A DNA stretch of 64,000 bases from Roseivivax isoporae LMG 25204 (GCF_000521865.1 NZ_JAME01000010.1:1-64000), one strand, 5' to 3'. Counted from the first letter of the stretch, positions 39,927 to 48,818 are shown. Numbers and translations: made by a program. Notes: generated by a model not told the origin, from the sequence alone.

Positions 39927-41117
39927 ATGAGTATGCAGAACCCGGTGTTCATCCCCGGCCCGACCAACATTCCCGAGGCGCTGCGCCGCGCCTGCGACAT
40001 GCCGACGATCGACCATCGCTCGCCGCTCTTCGGCCAGATCCTGCATCCCGCGCGGACTGGCGTGCGCCGCGTGCTGAAAAGCGACAGCGCCGAGATCTTC
40101 CTCTTCCCGTCGACCGGGACCGGCGGCTGGGAAACCGCGCTCTCCAACACGCTTTCGCCCGGCGACGGCGTCCTCGTCGCGCGGAACGGCATGTTCTCGG
40201 CCCGCTGGATCGACATGTGCGAACGCCACGGGCTCGAGATGACCATCATCGAGACGCCTTGGGGCGAAGGCATTCCCGCCGACCGTTTCGAGGAGGCGCT
40301 GACCGCAGACACGGGCCACCGGATCAAGGCGGTGCTCGCCACCCACAACGAGACCGCGACCGGCGTGCGGTCCGACATCGCCGCGGTGCGCCGGGCGATG
40401 GACGCGGCCGGCCATCCTGCCATGCTCTTCGTCGACGGCGTGTCCTCGATCGCCTCGATGGATTTCCGCTTCGACGAATGGGGCGTCGACGTCGCGGTCA
40501 CGGGCTCGCAGAAGGGCTTCATGCTGCCACCGGGCCTCGCCATCCTCGGCTTCTCGCAGAGGGCGCTCGAGGCGCGGGCGACGGCCACGCTGCCGCGGAC
40601 GTTCTTCGACACCCGCGACATGGAGCGGGGCTATGCCGCGAACGGCTATCCCTACACGCCCGCCGTCGGCCTGATGAACGGGCTCAACATCGCCTGCGAC
40701 ATGCTGCTGTCCGAGGGGCTCGAGGCGGTGTTCGCCCGCCATCACCGCATCGCCGAGGGCGTTCGTGCGGCGGTCGCGGCCTGGGGGCTCAAGCTCTGTG
40801 CCGTGCGGCCGGAGCTCCAGTCCGACACCGTGAGCGCGATCCGCACGCCCGAGGGCTTCGACGCGAACCGCATCGTGGCGCATGCGGCCGAGGCCTACGG
40901 CGTCGCGTTCGGCACCGGGCTCGGCGCGGTCGCCGGCAAGGTCTTCCGCATCGGCCACCTTGGCAGCCTGACCGACGTCATGGCACTGTCGGGCATCGCG
41001 ACCGCGGAGATGGTCATGGCCGATCTCGGCCTGCCCGTCACGCTGGGCTCGGGCACCGCCGCGGCGCAGGAGGTCTACCGCGCGACCCGTGCCACCGCCC
41101 TCAAAGACGCCGCCTGA
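39927..41117 (+). CDS. bhcA: L-aspartate:glyoxylate aminotransferase BhcA
   Basis: BhcA transfers the amino group from aspartate to glyoxylate, giving glycine and oxaloacetate, the entry and recycling step of the beta-hydroxyaspartate cycle. The 396-residue protein is a class V PLP aminotransferase. Visible are the N-terminal PVFIPGPTNIPEALRRA, FLFPSTGTGGWETALSNTL, the cofactor region LFVDGVSSIASMDF and the PLP Lys in VTGSQKGFMLPPG. I chose the ATG at 39927, since AGGAGGAG touches the ATG at 39921. The order bhcABCD and the divergent bhcR support the assignment over serine-glyoxylate aminotransferase. Confidence 0.9.
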   Translation: MSMQNPVFIPGPTNIPEALRRACDMPTIDHRSPLFGQILHPARTGVRRVLKSDSAEIFLFPSTGTGGWETALSNTLSPGDGVLVARNGMFSARWIDMCERHGLEMTIIETPWGEGIPADRFEEALTADTGHRIKAVLATHNETATGVRSDIAAVRRAMDAAGHPAMLFVDGVSSIASMDFRFDEWGVDVAVTGSQKGFMLPPGLAILGFSQRALEARATATLPRTFFDTRDMERGYAANGYPYTPAVGLMNGLNIACDMLLSEGLEAVFARHHRIAEGVRAAVAAWGLKLCAVRPELQSDTVSAIRTPEGFDANRIVAHAAEAYGVAFGTGLGAVAGKVFRIGHLGSLTDVMALSGIATAEMVMADLGLPVTLGSGTAAAQEVYRATRATALKDAA

Positions 41118-41130
41118 GGAGGACACCACC

Positions 41131-42114
41131 ATGCTCGACGCCACGACCGAAATCGCCACTCTGACCATCGAGGACATGCGCGCGGCGCATGACCGGATCC
41201 GCCCGCACATCCGGCGGACGCCGGTCCTGCGGTCCGACTATCTGGACACGCTGACCGGCGCACGGCTGCTCTTCAAGTGCGAGAACTTCCAGGAGGCGGG
41301 CGCCTTCAAGGTGCGCGGCGCCTGCAACGCGGTGTTCGGCCTCGACGACGAGACCGCGCGCCGCGGCGTCGCCACCCATTCCTCCGGGAACCACGCGCTG
41401 TCCCTGAGTTACGCCGCGGGCCGCCGCGGCATCCCCTGCCACGTGGTGATGCCGCGCACGGCGCCCGAGGCAAAGAAGGACGCGGTGCGCCGCTACGGCG
41501 GCCGGATCACCGAATGCGAGCCCTCGACATCGTCGCGCGAGGCGACCTTCGCGCGCGTGCAGGAGGAGACGGGCGCGGAATTCGTGCACCCCTACAACGA
41601 TCCCCGCGTGATCTGCGGGCAGGCCACCTGTTCGGCGGAACTGCTCGAGCAGGCGGCCGAGATGGGCGCCACGCTCGACGCGGTGGTGGCGCCGATCGGC
41701 GGCGGCGGCATGATCTCGGGCACCTGCCTGACCCTGTCGGCCCTCGCGCCCGGGGTCGCGATCTATGCCGCCGAGCCCGAGCAGGCCGACGACGCCTTCC
41801 GGTCGTTCAAGGCCGGGCACATCATCGCCGACGACGCGCCCGAGACCGTCGCCGACGGCCTCAAGGTGCCGCTCAAGGAGAACACCTGGCATTTCGTGTC
41901 CCGCTTCGTGACCGACATCCAGACCGCCTCCGAGGCCGAGATCGTCGAGGCCATGAAGATCACCTGGAAGCATCTCAGGATCGTGATGGAGCCGTCCTGC
42001 GCGGTGCCGCTCGCCTGCATCCTGAAGAACCCCGAAACCTATCGCGGCCGGACGGTCGGCGTCGTGATCACCGGCGGCAACGTCGATCTCGACCGCCTGC
42101 CCTGGACGCTCTGA
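41131..42114 (+). CDS. bhcB: erythro-beta-hydroxyaspartate dehydratase BhcB
   Basis: BhcB dehydrates (2R,3S)-beta-hydroxyaspartate to iminosuccinate with PLP. The 327-residue protein is of the serine/threonine dehydratase (fold type II) family. The PLP Lys is in KCENFQEAGAFKVRGA. The family also shows SSGNHALSLSYAA and the glycine-rich phosphate loop IGGGGMISG. The C-terminal EPSCAVPLACIL and VVITGGNVDL match serine racemase-like members. GAGGAGGACACC precedes the ATG. Function is assigned from its position between bhcA and bhcC. Confidence 0.9.
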   Translation: MLDATTEIATLTIEDMRAAHDRIRPHIRRTPVLRSDYLDTLTGARLLFKCENFQEAGAFKVRGACNAVFGLDDETARRGVATHSSGNHALSLSYAAGRRGIPCHVVMPRTAPEAKKDAVRRYGGRITECEPSTSSREATFARVQEETGAEFVHPYNDPRVICGQATCSAELLEQAAEMGATLDAVVAPIGGGGMISGTCLTLSALAPGVAIYAAEPEQADDAFRSFKAGHIIADDAPETVADGLKVPLKENTWHFVSRFVTDIQTASEAEIVEAMKITWKHLRIVMEPSCAVPLACILKNPETYRGRTVGVVITGGNVDLDRLPWTL

Positions 42115-42138
42115 ACCGCAGAAAGAAGGAGAGAGACC

Positions 42139-43302
42139 ATGAATGCACCGGTCAAACTCGACGAGCTCGAAGTCGGATATGACGTGCCCGCCGCCATCGG
42201 GATGCCGGAGGACGAGATCCAGACGCCCTGCCTGATCCTCGACCTCGACGCGCTCGAGCGGAACATCCGCAAGATGGGCGATTACGCCAAGGCGCACGGC
42301 ATGCGCCACCGCGTGCACGGCAAGATGCACAAGTCGGTGGACGTGGCGAAGCTGCAGATCGAGCTCGGCGGCGCCTGCGGCGTCTGCTGCCAGAAGGTCA
42401 GCGAGGCCGAGGTCTTTGCCCGCGGCGGCATCAAGGACGTGCTGGTGTCGAACCAGGTGCGCGAGCCCGCCAAGATCGACCGGCTGGCGCGGATGCCGAA
42501 ACTCGGCGCGCGCACCATCTGCTGCGTCGACGACGTGGCCAACGTGGCCGACCTGTCGGCCGGCGCGCAGAAGCACGGAACCGAGATCGAGTGCCTGGTC
42601 GAGATCGATTGCGGCGCGGGCCGCTGCGGCGTGACGACGACCCCGGACGTGGTCGCGATCGCCAAGGCGATCGACGCGGCGCCGGGGCTGAAGTTCGCGG
42701 GCCTGCAGGCCTACCAGGGCGCGATGCAGCACATGGACCACTACGAGGACCGCAAGGCCAAGATCGACGTGGCCGTGGCCATGGTGAAGGACGCGGTCGA
42801 CGCGCTGAAGGCCGAGGGGCTCGACTGCGACATCGTCGGCGGCGGCGGCACCGGCAGCTACTACTTCGAGTCGACCTCGGGGGTCTACAACGAGCTGCAG
42901 TGCGGGTCCTACGCCTTCATGGACGCGGATTACGGCCGCATCCTCGACAAGGACGGCAACCGCATCGACCGCGGCGAGTGGGAGAACGCGCTGTTCATCC
43001 TGACGTCGGTCATGAGCCACGCCAAGGCCGAGAAGGCCATCGTCGATGCCGGGCTCAAGGCGCAGTCGGTGGACAGCGGCCTGCCGGTCATCTTCGGCCG
43101 CACGGACGTGGAATACGTCAAGTGCTCGGACGAGCACGGCGTGGTCGCCGACCCCGAAGGCGTGCTGAAGATCAACGAGAAGCTGCGCCTGGTGCCTGGT
43201 CATTGCGATCCGACCTGCAACGTGCACGACTGGTACGTGGGCGTGCGCGGCGGCCGGGTCGAGACGCTCTGGCCGGTCTCGGCGCGCGGCAAGGCCTACT
43301 GA
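42139..43302 (+). CDS. bhcC: beta-hydroxyaspartate aldolase BhcC
   Basis: BhcC condenses glycine and glyoxylate to erythro-beta-hydroxyaspartate. The 387-residue protein is a D-threonine-aldolase-like fold type III PLP enzyme. The PLP Lys lies in HRVHGKMHKSVDVAKLQ. VEIDCGAGRCGV and DIVGGGGTGSYYFE are also visible, with the C-terminal metal ligands in GHCDPTCNVHDWYVGVRGG. AGAAAGAAGGAGAGA precedes the ATG at 42139. It is 24 bases after bhcB. Confidence 0.92.
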   Translation: MNAPVKLDELEVGYDVPAAIGMPEDEIQTPCLILDLDALERNIRKMGDYAKAHGMRHRVHGKMHKSVDVAKLQIELGGACGVCCQKVSEAEVFARGGIKDVLVSNQVREPAKIDRLARMPKLGARTICCVDDVANVADLSAGAQKHGTEIECLVEIDCGAGRCGVTTTPDVVAIAKAIDAAPGLKFAGLQAYQGAMQHMDHYEDRKAKIDVAVAMVKDAVDALKAEGLDCDIVGGGGTGSYYFESTSGVYNELQCGSYAFMDADYGRILDKDGNRIDRGEWENALFILTSVMSHAKAEKAIVDAGLKAQSVDSGLPVIFGRTDVEYVKCSDEHGVVADPEGVLKINEKLRLVPGHCDPTCNVHDWYVGVRGGRVETLWPVSARGKAY

Positions 43303-43346
43303 CCGGCGCCGGTCCGCACCGGCCCGGCGGCGGCACGCGTGTCGGC

Positions 43347-43390
43347 GCCGGATGCCTCCGGCGGGGATATTTCCGCCAAGAAGAAGCAGG
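43347..43390. repeat. Intergenic hairpin element with GGCGGGGATATTT core
   Basis: GCCGGA-TGCC-TCCGGC (43347-43362) is a perfect hairpin followed by GGGGATATTTCCGCCAAGAA and AGCAGG. It lies in the 164-base gap between bhcC and bhcD. From memory, near-identical hairpin-plus-GATATTT elements recur between genes in Rhodobacteraceae. It may cap the 3' end of bhcABC transcripts or tune bhcD level. I found no second copy in the window. Confidence 0.4.
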
Positions 43391-43466
43391 GGCGCGCGCT
43401 TCGGGCCACGGGGGGGTCCGGGGCGCGCCGTGCATGACGCCCTGCGCGAGGAAGACAGGACAGCAC

Positions 43467-44432
43467 ATGATCATCGTTCCGGAACGTGAAATCGCCGCGC
43501 TGATGACGCGCGAGGCCGCCTACGACGCGGTCGAGACGGTCTTTGCCGCCATGGCGGCGGAGGATGCCTACAACTTTCCCGTGGTGCGCGAGGCGATCGG
43601 CCACGAGGACGCGCTCTACGGCTTCAAGGGCGGGTTCGACCGCGCCGGCAAGGTGCTGGGCCTCAAGGCCGGCGGCTACTGGCCCAACAACCTCGAGCGC
43701 CGCGGCATCATCAACCACCAGTCGACGGTGTTCCTGTTCGACCCGGACACCGGCCGGGCGCATGCCATGGTGGGCGGCAACCTCCTGACGGCGCTGCGCA
43801 CCGCGGCGGCCTCGTCGGTGTCGATCAACCACCTGGCGCGCGCGGACGCGCGGGTGATCGGCATGGTGGGCGCCGGCCACCAGGCGACGTTCCAGCTGCG
43901 CGCGGCGCTCGCGCAGCGGCCGTTCGAGAAGGTCATCGGCTGGAACCTGCATCCCGAGATGCTGCCGAACCTCGAGAAGGTCGCCGACGAGGCGGGCCTG
44001 CCCTTCGAGGCGGTTGACCTGCCCGGGCTGACCGAGGCGGACGTGATCGTGACCATCACCTCGTCATTCGCACCCTCGCTCATGGCCGCGCACGTGGCGC
44101 CCGGCACGCACCTTGCCTGCATGGGCACGGACACCAAGGGCAAGCAGGAGGTCGAGGCCGCGCTTCTGGCGCGCGCCACGGTCTTCACCGACGAGGTGGC
44201 GCAATCGGTCGCGATCGGCGAGGCGCAGCACGCGGTGGCGCAGGGCCTGATCGCCGAGGGCGACGTGACACCCATCGGCGCGGTGATCAACGGGACCCAT
44301 CCCGGGCGGCGCTCGGACGAGGAGATCACGCTCTTCGACGGCACCGGCGTGGGCCTGCAGGACCTCGCCGTCGCCGCGCGGGTGGTGGAGCTGGCCGTCG
44401 AGGCGGGCGTCGCCGTCGAGGTCGACTTCTGA
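43467..44432 (+). CDS. bhcD: Iminosuccinate reductase BhcD
   Basis: BhcD reduces iminosuccinate to L-aspartate with NAD(P)H, closing the cycle. The 321-residue protein is of the ornithine cyclodeaminase/mu-crystallin family. The N-terminal half has KAGGYWPNNLERRGIINHQS. The Rossmann motif is VIGMVGAGHQATFQLRAAL (about residues 130-148), followed by IVTITSSFAPSL and HLACMGTDTKGKQEV. The ATG at 43467 has GAGGAAGACAGG upstream. It converges on dddL with a 10-base gap. Family resemblance alone could suggest ornithine cyclodeaminase; operon position decides. Confidence 0.9.
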   Translation: MIIVPEREIAALMTREAAYDAVETVFAAMAAEDAYNFPVVREAIGHEDALYGFKGGFDRAGKVLGLKAGGYWPNNLERRGIINHQSTVFLFDPDTGRAHAMVGGNLLTALRTAAASSVSINHLARADARVIGMVGAGHQATFQLRAALAQRPFEKVIGWNLHPEMLPNLEKVADEAGLPFEAVDLPGLTEADVIVTITSSFAPSLMAAHVAPGTHLACMGTDTKGKQEVEAALLARATVFTDEVAQSVAIGEAQHAVAQGLIAEGDVTPIGAVINGTHPGRRSDEEITLFDGTGVGLQDLAVAARVVELAVEAGVAVEVDF

Positions 44433-44442
44433 TCCCGGACCC

Positions 44443-45156
44443 TCAGCCCGCGCGCGGCGCGCGCGTGCTCGACAGCTTCATGCCCGGCGCGCCCAGCGCG
44501 TCGGGCTCTCCCGTCCAGGCATAGGCCAGGAGGCACGGCTCGAGGTCGCCCGTGGTGATGCGGTGCTCGTCGCCCGGACGGTTCAGGATCAGCGAGCCCG
44601 GCGCGTAGACCGCGGCGTTGTTCTCGGACCAGGCGCCGGCGACCGAGATGTAGCTTTCCTCGATCTTCTTGTGGCTGTGCTGGGGATAGGTCGTCGCGGG
44701 CGCGAACAGCACGAAGCCGAGGATCAGGCGGTCCGACTGCACCGGTCCGCGCGGCCCCAGCACCTCGCAGAACGCGTATTTGCGCGCCAGCGCCGGCGGC
44801 ACCCGCTCGTAGCCGTATTCCCATGTGAGCAGCGTGCGCACCTCGCGCAGCGCCCGCGCCATGCCCTGCATCGCGCCGCGCTCGCCCACGTCGAGGGCGC
44901 GGGCCAAGTGCGCGGTCACGGGCTTGGCCTCGGCGGCCCGCACCGCCAGCTCGGGGTTGCGCGCGAGGACCGCCGAGAGCCGGTCGCGCACCTGCCGGCG
45001 ATGGGCGCGGATGACCTTGCTGCCGCCGGCCGAGCCGTGGCGGTAGAGCGCCTCGAACTCGCGCAGGAGATAGAGCCAGTCGGGCCGGTCCATGAGGCGC
45101 GGCGCCTCCGCAGGGGCACCGGGATGCTCGGGCATCGGGTCGGTCGCGTCGGTCAT
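44443..45156 (-). CDS. dddL: Dimethylsulfoniopropionate lyase DddL (cupin)
   Basis: DddL cleaves DMSP to dimethyl sulfide and acrylate. The 237-residue protein has an N-terminal helical part (RPDWLYLLREFEALYRHGSA) and a C-terminal cupin. The metal-site block is TYPQHSHKKIEESYISVAG (two His, Glu, Tyr), with the second His in NRPGDEHRITTG. These blocks and the length match DddL of marine Rhodobacteraceae as I remember it. ATG at 45156 has GGAGGGGGAC just upstream; an earlier start at 45231 is possible but lacks that site. It lies between bhcD and the purine permease. No acrylate-use genes are adjacent. Confidence 0.83.
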   Translation of the reverse strand: MTDATDPMPEHPGAPAEAPRLMDRPDWLYLLREFEALYRHGSAGGSKVIRAHRRQVRDRLSAVLARNPELAVRAAEAKPVTAHLARALDVGERGAMQGMARALREVRTLLTWEYGYERVPPALARKYAFCEVLGPRGPVQSDRLILGFVLFAPATTYPQHSHKKIEESYISVAGAWSENNAAVYAPGSLILNRPGDEHRITTGDLEPCLLAYAWTGEPDALGAPGMKLSSTRAPRAG

Positions 45157-45274
45157 GTCCCCCTCCGGCTCTGGCGCGTCGCGCGGCCGATCCTGCGCTG
45201 CATCGACCCGGAACGGAAGGGGCGCCCGCACGCGGTCGCGCGCGGACGCCCCGTCCCGAGGTCTCTGGCGGGGA

Positions 45275-46696
45275 TCAGGCGGTGTCGCGCCGCTTCAGCC
45301 CCGCGCCGTGCCCCGAGAGCCCGCCCGACACCTCCTCGGTCGCCTCGGCGGCGAGCTCTTCGGGCAGGGCGAGGTTCAGCACGATGGCGATGACCGCCGC
45401 CGGCAGGATGCCCGAGGTCAGCAGCACCTGCGCGGTCTCGGGCACGTGCTGGAGCGCCCCGGGTTCGAGCTGCAGCCCGAGCCCGAGCGACAGCGCGATG
45501 GCGAAGATCACCATGTTGCGCCGGTTCCACTCCACGTCGGACAGCATCGAGATGCCGGCCGCGACCACCATGCCGAACATCACGATCACGCCGCCGCCCA
45601 GCACCTCGATCGGCACGGTCGAGATGAGCGCGCCCACCTTCGGCATGAGGCCGCAGAGGATGAGGAAGACCGCGCCGATGGTGACCACGTGCCGGCTCAT
45701 GACGCCGGTCATGGCGATGAGGCCCACGTTCTGCGAGAAGGACGTGTTGGGCAGCGCGCCGAAGACGCCCGAGATCGCGGTGCCGAAGCCGTCCGCGTAG
45801 GTCGCGCCGGTGATCTCGCGGTCGGTCGCCTCGCGGCCCGCGCCGCCCTTGGTCACGCCGGAGACGTCGCCCACGGTCTCGACCGCCGAGACGAAGGCCA
45901 TGAGGCAGAAGCCGAGGATCGCCGCGAAGGAGAACGAGAGGCCGTAATGGAACGGGTCGGGCAGCGCCACTGTGGCCGCCTGCCCCACATTCGCGAAGCT
46001 CACCATGCCGAGGAGGAACGCGACGGCGTAGCCGGCCAGAAGCCCGAGCAGGACCGCCGAGACCGAGAGCATGCCGCGCGTGAAGAACTTGAGCGCCAGT
46101 GTCACGACGATCACTACGCCGGCCACGAACCAGTTCCGCAGCGAGCCGTAGTCCTCGGTCCCGATCGCGGGCACGCCGCCCGCGGCGTACTGGATGCCGA
46201 CCTGCACGAGCGCGAGGCCGATCATCGTGACCACGAGCCCGGTGACGAGCGGCGGCAGCGCGAAGCGGATGCGCCCGATGAAGAGCGCGAGGCAGGCATG
46301 GAAGAGGCCGCCGACGAGAACGCCGCCCATCAGCACCGACATCGCCTCGACCCCCTTGCCGGCGACGAGCGGGATCATGATCGGGATGAAGGCGAAGGAC
46401 GTGCCCTGCACGATGGGCAGGCGCGCGCCCACCGGGCCGATGCCGATGGTCTGGAACAGGGTCGCGACGCCGGCGAAGAACATCGACATCTGGATCATGT
46501 AGATCATTTCCGGGAAGTCCGGCGAGTTCGAGCCGAAGCCGAAGCCCGCCGCGCCGCAGACGATGATCGCGGGCGTCACGTTCGAGACGAACATCGCCAG
46601 CACGTGCTGGATGCCGAGCGGCACCGCCTTGGCGAGCGGCGGCGTGTAGTCCGGGTCGCGGAGCTGGTCCGGAGTGCCGAGGGAAGTGTCTGCCAT
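45275..46696 (-). CDS. NCS2-family purine (xanthine/uric acid) permease
   Basis: The 473-residue inner-membrane protein is of the nucleobase-cation symporter-2 family, with about 12-14 membrane segments. Signatures include LGIQHVLAMFVSNVTPAIIV at the N terminus, SFAFIPIMIPL, the substrate-site region SAVETVGDVSGVTKGG and NTSFSQNVGLIAMTGVMSRH. These favour purines (xanthine or urate) over uracil, as does the location beside the urate and allantoin genes. It is the last gene of the minus-strand run puuE-uraD, allA, permease, 71 bases after allA. The gap to dddL is 118 bases. Confidence 0.88.
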   Translation of the reverse strand: MADTSLGTPDQLRDPDYTPPLAKAVPLGIQHVLAMFVSNVTPAIIVCGAAGFGFGSNSPDFPEMIYMIQMSMFFAGVATLFQTIGIGPVGARLPIVQGTSFAFIPIMIPLVAGKGVEAMSVLMGGVLVGGLFHACLALFIGRIRFALPPLVTGLVVTMIGLALVQVGIQYAAGGVPAIGTEDYGSLRNWFVAGVVIVVTLALKFFTRGMLSVSAVLLGLLAGYAVAFLLGMVSFANVGQAATVALPDPFHYGLSFSFAAILGFCLMAFVSAVETVGDVSGVTKGGAGREATDREITGATYADGFGTAISGVFGALPNTSFSQNVGLIAMTGVMSRHVVTIGAVFLILCGLMPKVGALISTVPIEVLGGGVIVMFGMVVAAGISMLSDVEWNRRNMVIFAIALSLGLGLQLEPGALQHVPETAQVLLTSGILPAAVIAIVLNLALPEELAAEATEEVSGGLSGHGAGLKRRDTA

Positions 46697-46767
46697 GTCA
46701 CTGGTCTCTCTGTCGGAAGGTTGCGTCTGCCGGGCTTTTCCCGGTCTTGTTCAGATCGGCTCGCCGT

Positions 46768-47253
46768 TCAGGCGATCGTGTAGGGCGCGTCGAACCAGTG
46801 CTCCTGCAGGTTCGCGCCCGGGCCGATGCGGTCGACCACCGCGAAGAGCCCGCTGCCCGCGAGCGGCGTCAGCACGCCGTGCCAGACGTTGCGGTGCAGG
46901 TTGATCCCCTGCCCCGGCGCGGTGAGGAAGGCGCGCGGCGCGCCGGGCCGGTCATCCGCGTCCGGCGCGACGATCACGAGGAAGCCATGCGCGCACATCG
47001 GCACGAAGGCCTGGCTTCCCTCGGGATGCCGCTCCATCATGTCGAGCCTGTAGGGCAGGCTCCGCAGCTCGGCGCGGAAGATGCTGATCCCGGCGCGGCC
47101 CTCGGCGCCGAAATCGAGGCGGGCGCGGTCGTGGAAGCGCCCGCAAAGCCCCTGGTTGATCAGCTTGTCGGGGGGGCCCGCGGCCTCGAGGACCTCGCCG
47201 AAGGGGGCGAAGGCCTCGTCCGTGAGCGGCTCAGTCGCGATGGTCGCGCTCAT
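46768..47253 (-). CDS. allA: Ureidoglycolate lyase AllA
   Basis: AllA splits (S)-ureidoglycolate to glyoxylate and urea. The 161-residue protein has the family blocks TDEAFAPFGEVLEAAG, MERHPEGSQAFVPM and GINLHRNVWHGVLTPL. ATGA overlaps the stop of the PuuE-UraD gene, so the two are coupled. Its product, glyoxylate, is the substrate of the nearby beta-hydroxyaspartate cycle. Confidence 0.92.
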   Translation of the reverse strand: MSATIATEPLTDEAFAPFGEVLEAAGPPDKLINQGLCGRFHDRARLDFGAEGRAGISIFRAELRSLPYRLDMMERHPEGSQAFVPMCAHGFLVIVAPDADDRPGAPRAFLTAPGQGINLHRNVWHGVLTPLAGSGLFAVVDRIGPGANLQEHWFDAPYTIA

Positions 47254-48674
47254 GCGCCGAACATCTCGAGGAGCCGGAGCTCCGCGATGCGTTCGACCTG
47301 CGCGCAGGCGGTCTCGAGCTCCGCCTGCCGATCGTTGTCGATGCGCGCGCGGAATGCCGACAGGATCGACGCCTTGTCGTGATCGCGCACCGCGATGATG
47401 AAGGGAAAGCCGTGCTTGGCGGTGTAGGCGTCGTTGAGGCGGGTGAACTCTGCCCGCTCGTCGTCGGTCAGCGCGTCGAGCCCCGCCGAGGCCTGCTCGG
47501 CCGTCGATTCGGCCGTCAGTCGCCGGGCTGCCGCGAGCTTTCCGGCGAGGTCCGGGTGTGCCGTCAGCACGCCCAGCCGCTGATCGGCGGGCGCCGCGCG
47601 GAAGACCCGCGTCAGCGCGGAATGCACGCCCCGCGCGCAATCGTGCGTCGGCCCGAGCTCGAGCTCCCACGCGCCCTCGGCGATCCAGGGGGAGTGTTCG
47701 TAGATGCCGCCGAAGGCCGCCACGAAGGCCTCGCGCGTCATCTCTCCCACGGGCTGCGGCACCTTCGCGGGCCGCCGCGGCGGATGGGTCGCCGCCCAGT
47801 GCTCGGCGATCTCGAGCCGCGTCGCGAACCACACGCCCTCGTGCGCCGCCATGTGATCGATCGCCCGCTTCAGCGCGGCTGCCCGCCCGGGCCGTCCCAC
47901 AAGGCGGCAATGCAGGCCGATTGACAGCATCGCCGGCCGCCCCGCCGCCCCTTCGGCGTAGAGCGTGTCGAAGCTGTCCTTGAGGTAGTCCTCGAAGGCC
48001 TGCCCGTTGGTGAAACCCGCGGGCACCGCGAAGCGCATGTCGTTGGCGTCGAGCGTGTAGGGCACGATCAGCTGGTCGCGGCCCGAGACATGCGCCCAGT
48101 AGGGAAGATCGTCGGCGTAGCTGTCCGCGACATAGGCGAACCCCCCCTCCTCGGCCGCGATGCGGACCGTGTTGGCGGAACAGCGCCCGGTGTACCAGCC
48201 GCGCGGGCGGCTGCCCACGACCTCGGTGTGCAGGCGGATCGCCGCGTCCATGTGCGCGCGCTCGTCCGCCTCGGTGTAATCCTTGTACTCGATCCACTTG
48301 AGCCCGTGCGAGGCGATCTCCCACCCCGCGGCCTTCATCGCGGCGACCTGTTCGGGCGCGCGGGCAAGCGCCGTCGCGACCCCGTAGACGGTGATCGGCA
48401 GGTGCCCCAGCATGCGGTGCAGCCGCCAGAATCCGGCCCGGGCGCCGTATTCGTAGATCGATTCCATGTTCCAGTGGCGCTGTCCCGGCCAGGCTGCGGC
48501 GCCCGAGATCTCGGACAGGAACGCCTCGGATGCCGCGTCCCCGTGAAGGATGTTGTTCTCGCCGCCCTCCTCGTAGTTCAGGACGATCTGCACCGCGATC
48601 CTGGCGCCACCCGGCCAGGCGGCGTCGGGTGCCTCGGGGCCGTAGCCCGTCATGTCCCTGTCGTATCTCTGCAT
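47250..48674 (-). CDS. puuE: Fusion of allantoinase PuuE and OHCU decarboxylase UraD
   Basis: The 474-residue protein joins two consecutive-pathway enzymes. Residues 1 to about 305 are PuuE, a polysaccharide-deacetylase-fold allantoinase (RYDRDMTGYG, VLNYEEGGENNILHGD, WEIASHGLKWIEYKDYT, MLSIGLHCRLVGRPGR). Residues about 315-474 are UraD, which decarboxylates OHCU to (S)-allantoin (YEHSPWIAEGAW, LTAHPDLAGKL, YTAKHGFPFIIAVRDHDK). The product thus makes allantoin and opens its ring. ATG at 48674 has AGGAGGG upstream. It is divergent from uraH, whose product feeds UraD. Confidence 0.93.
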   Translation of the reverse strand: MQRYDRDMTGYGPEAPDAAWPGGARIAVQIVLNYEEGGENNILHGDAASEAFLSEISGAAAWPGQRHWNMESIYEYGARAGFWRLHRMLGHLPITVYGVATALARAPEQVAAMKAAGWEIASHGLKWIEYKDYTEADERAHMDAAIRLHTEVVGSRPRGWYTGRCSANTVRIAAEEGGFAYVADSYADDLPYWAHVSGRDQLIVPYTLDANDMRFAVPAGFTNGQAFEDYLKDSFDTLYAEGAAGRPAMLSIGLHCRLVGRPGRAAALKRAIDHMAAHEGVWFATRLEIAEHWAATHPPRRPAKVPQPVGEMTREAFVAAFGGIYEHSPWIAEGAWELELGPTHDCARGVHSALTRVFRAAPADQRLGVLTAHPDLAGKLAAARRLTAESTAEQASAGLDALTDDERAEFTRLNDAYTAKHGFPFIIAVRDHDKASILSAFRARIDNDRQAELETACAQVERIAELRLLEMFGA

Positions 48675-48818
48675 GCTGGGCCCTCCTTTGAGTGCCTCTT
48701 GTAATCCGAGCAAATCCGGATTTTTTTCAAAAAAGAAGCGAAACACCCTCTGAACCCCGGGGGTTTGCGCCGTCGCGGGCCGTCCTGCACACCCGACGGG
48801 CGAAAGGAGACGCGAGCC
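48675..48818. promoter_or_regulatory. Divergent promoter region between puuE-uraD and uraH
   Basis: This 144-base gap is AT-rich against its surroundings. It contains the palindrome AATCCGGATT (48713-48722) running into TTTTTTTCAAAAAA, and a T-N11-A type symmetry that could be a LysR-type regulator site. GAAAGGAGA before uraH is the ribosome site. The regulator encoded at 49157-50089 is the obvious candidate. Confidence 0.4.

Noticed and set aside
43467-44432. Annotation as ornithine cyclodeaminase
   Set aside because: The family is the same, but the position as fourth gene after bhcA, bhcB and bhcC with bhcR divergent points to iminosuccinate reductase.
45092-46783. Plus-strand open frame of 563 residues rich in Asp, His, Arg and Glu
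   Set aside because: Antisense to the purine permease, whose membrane segments and family motifs are clear.
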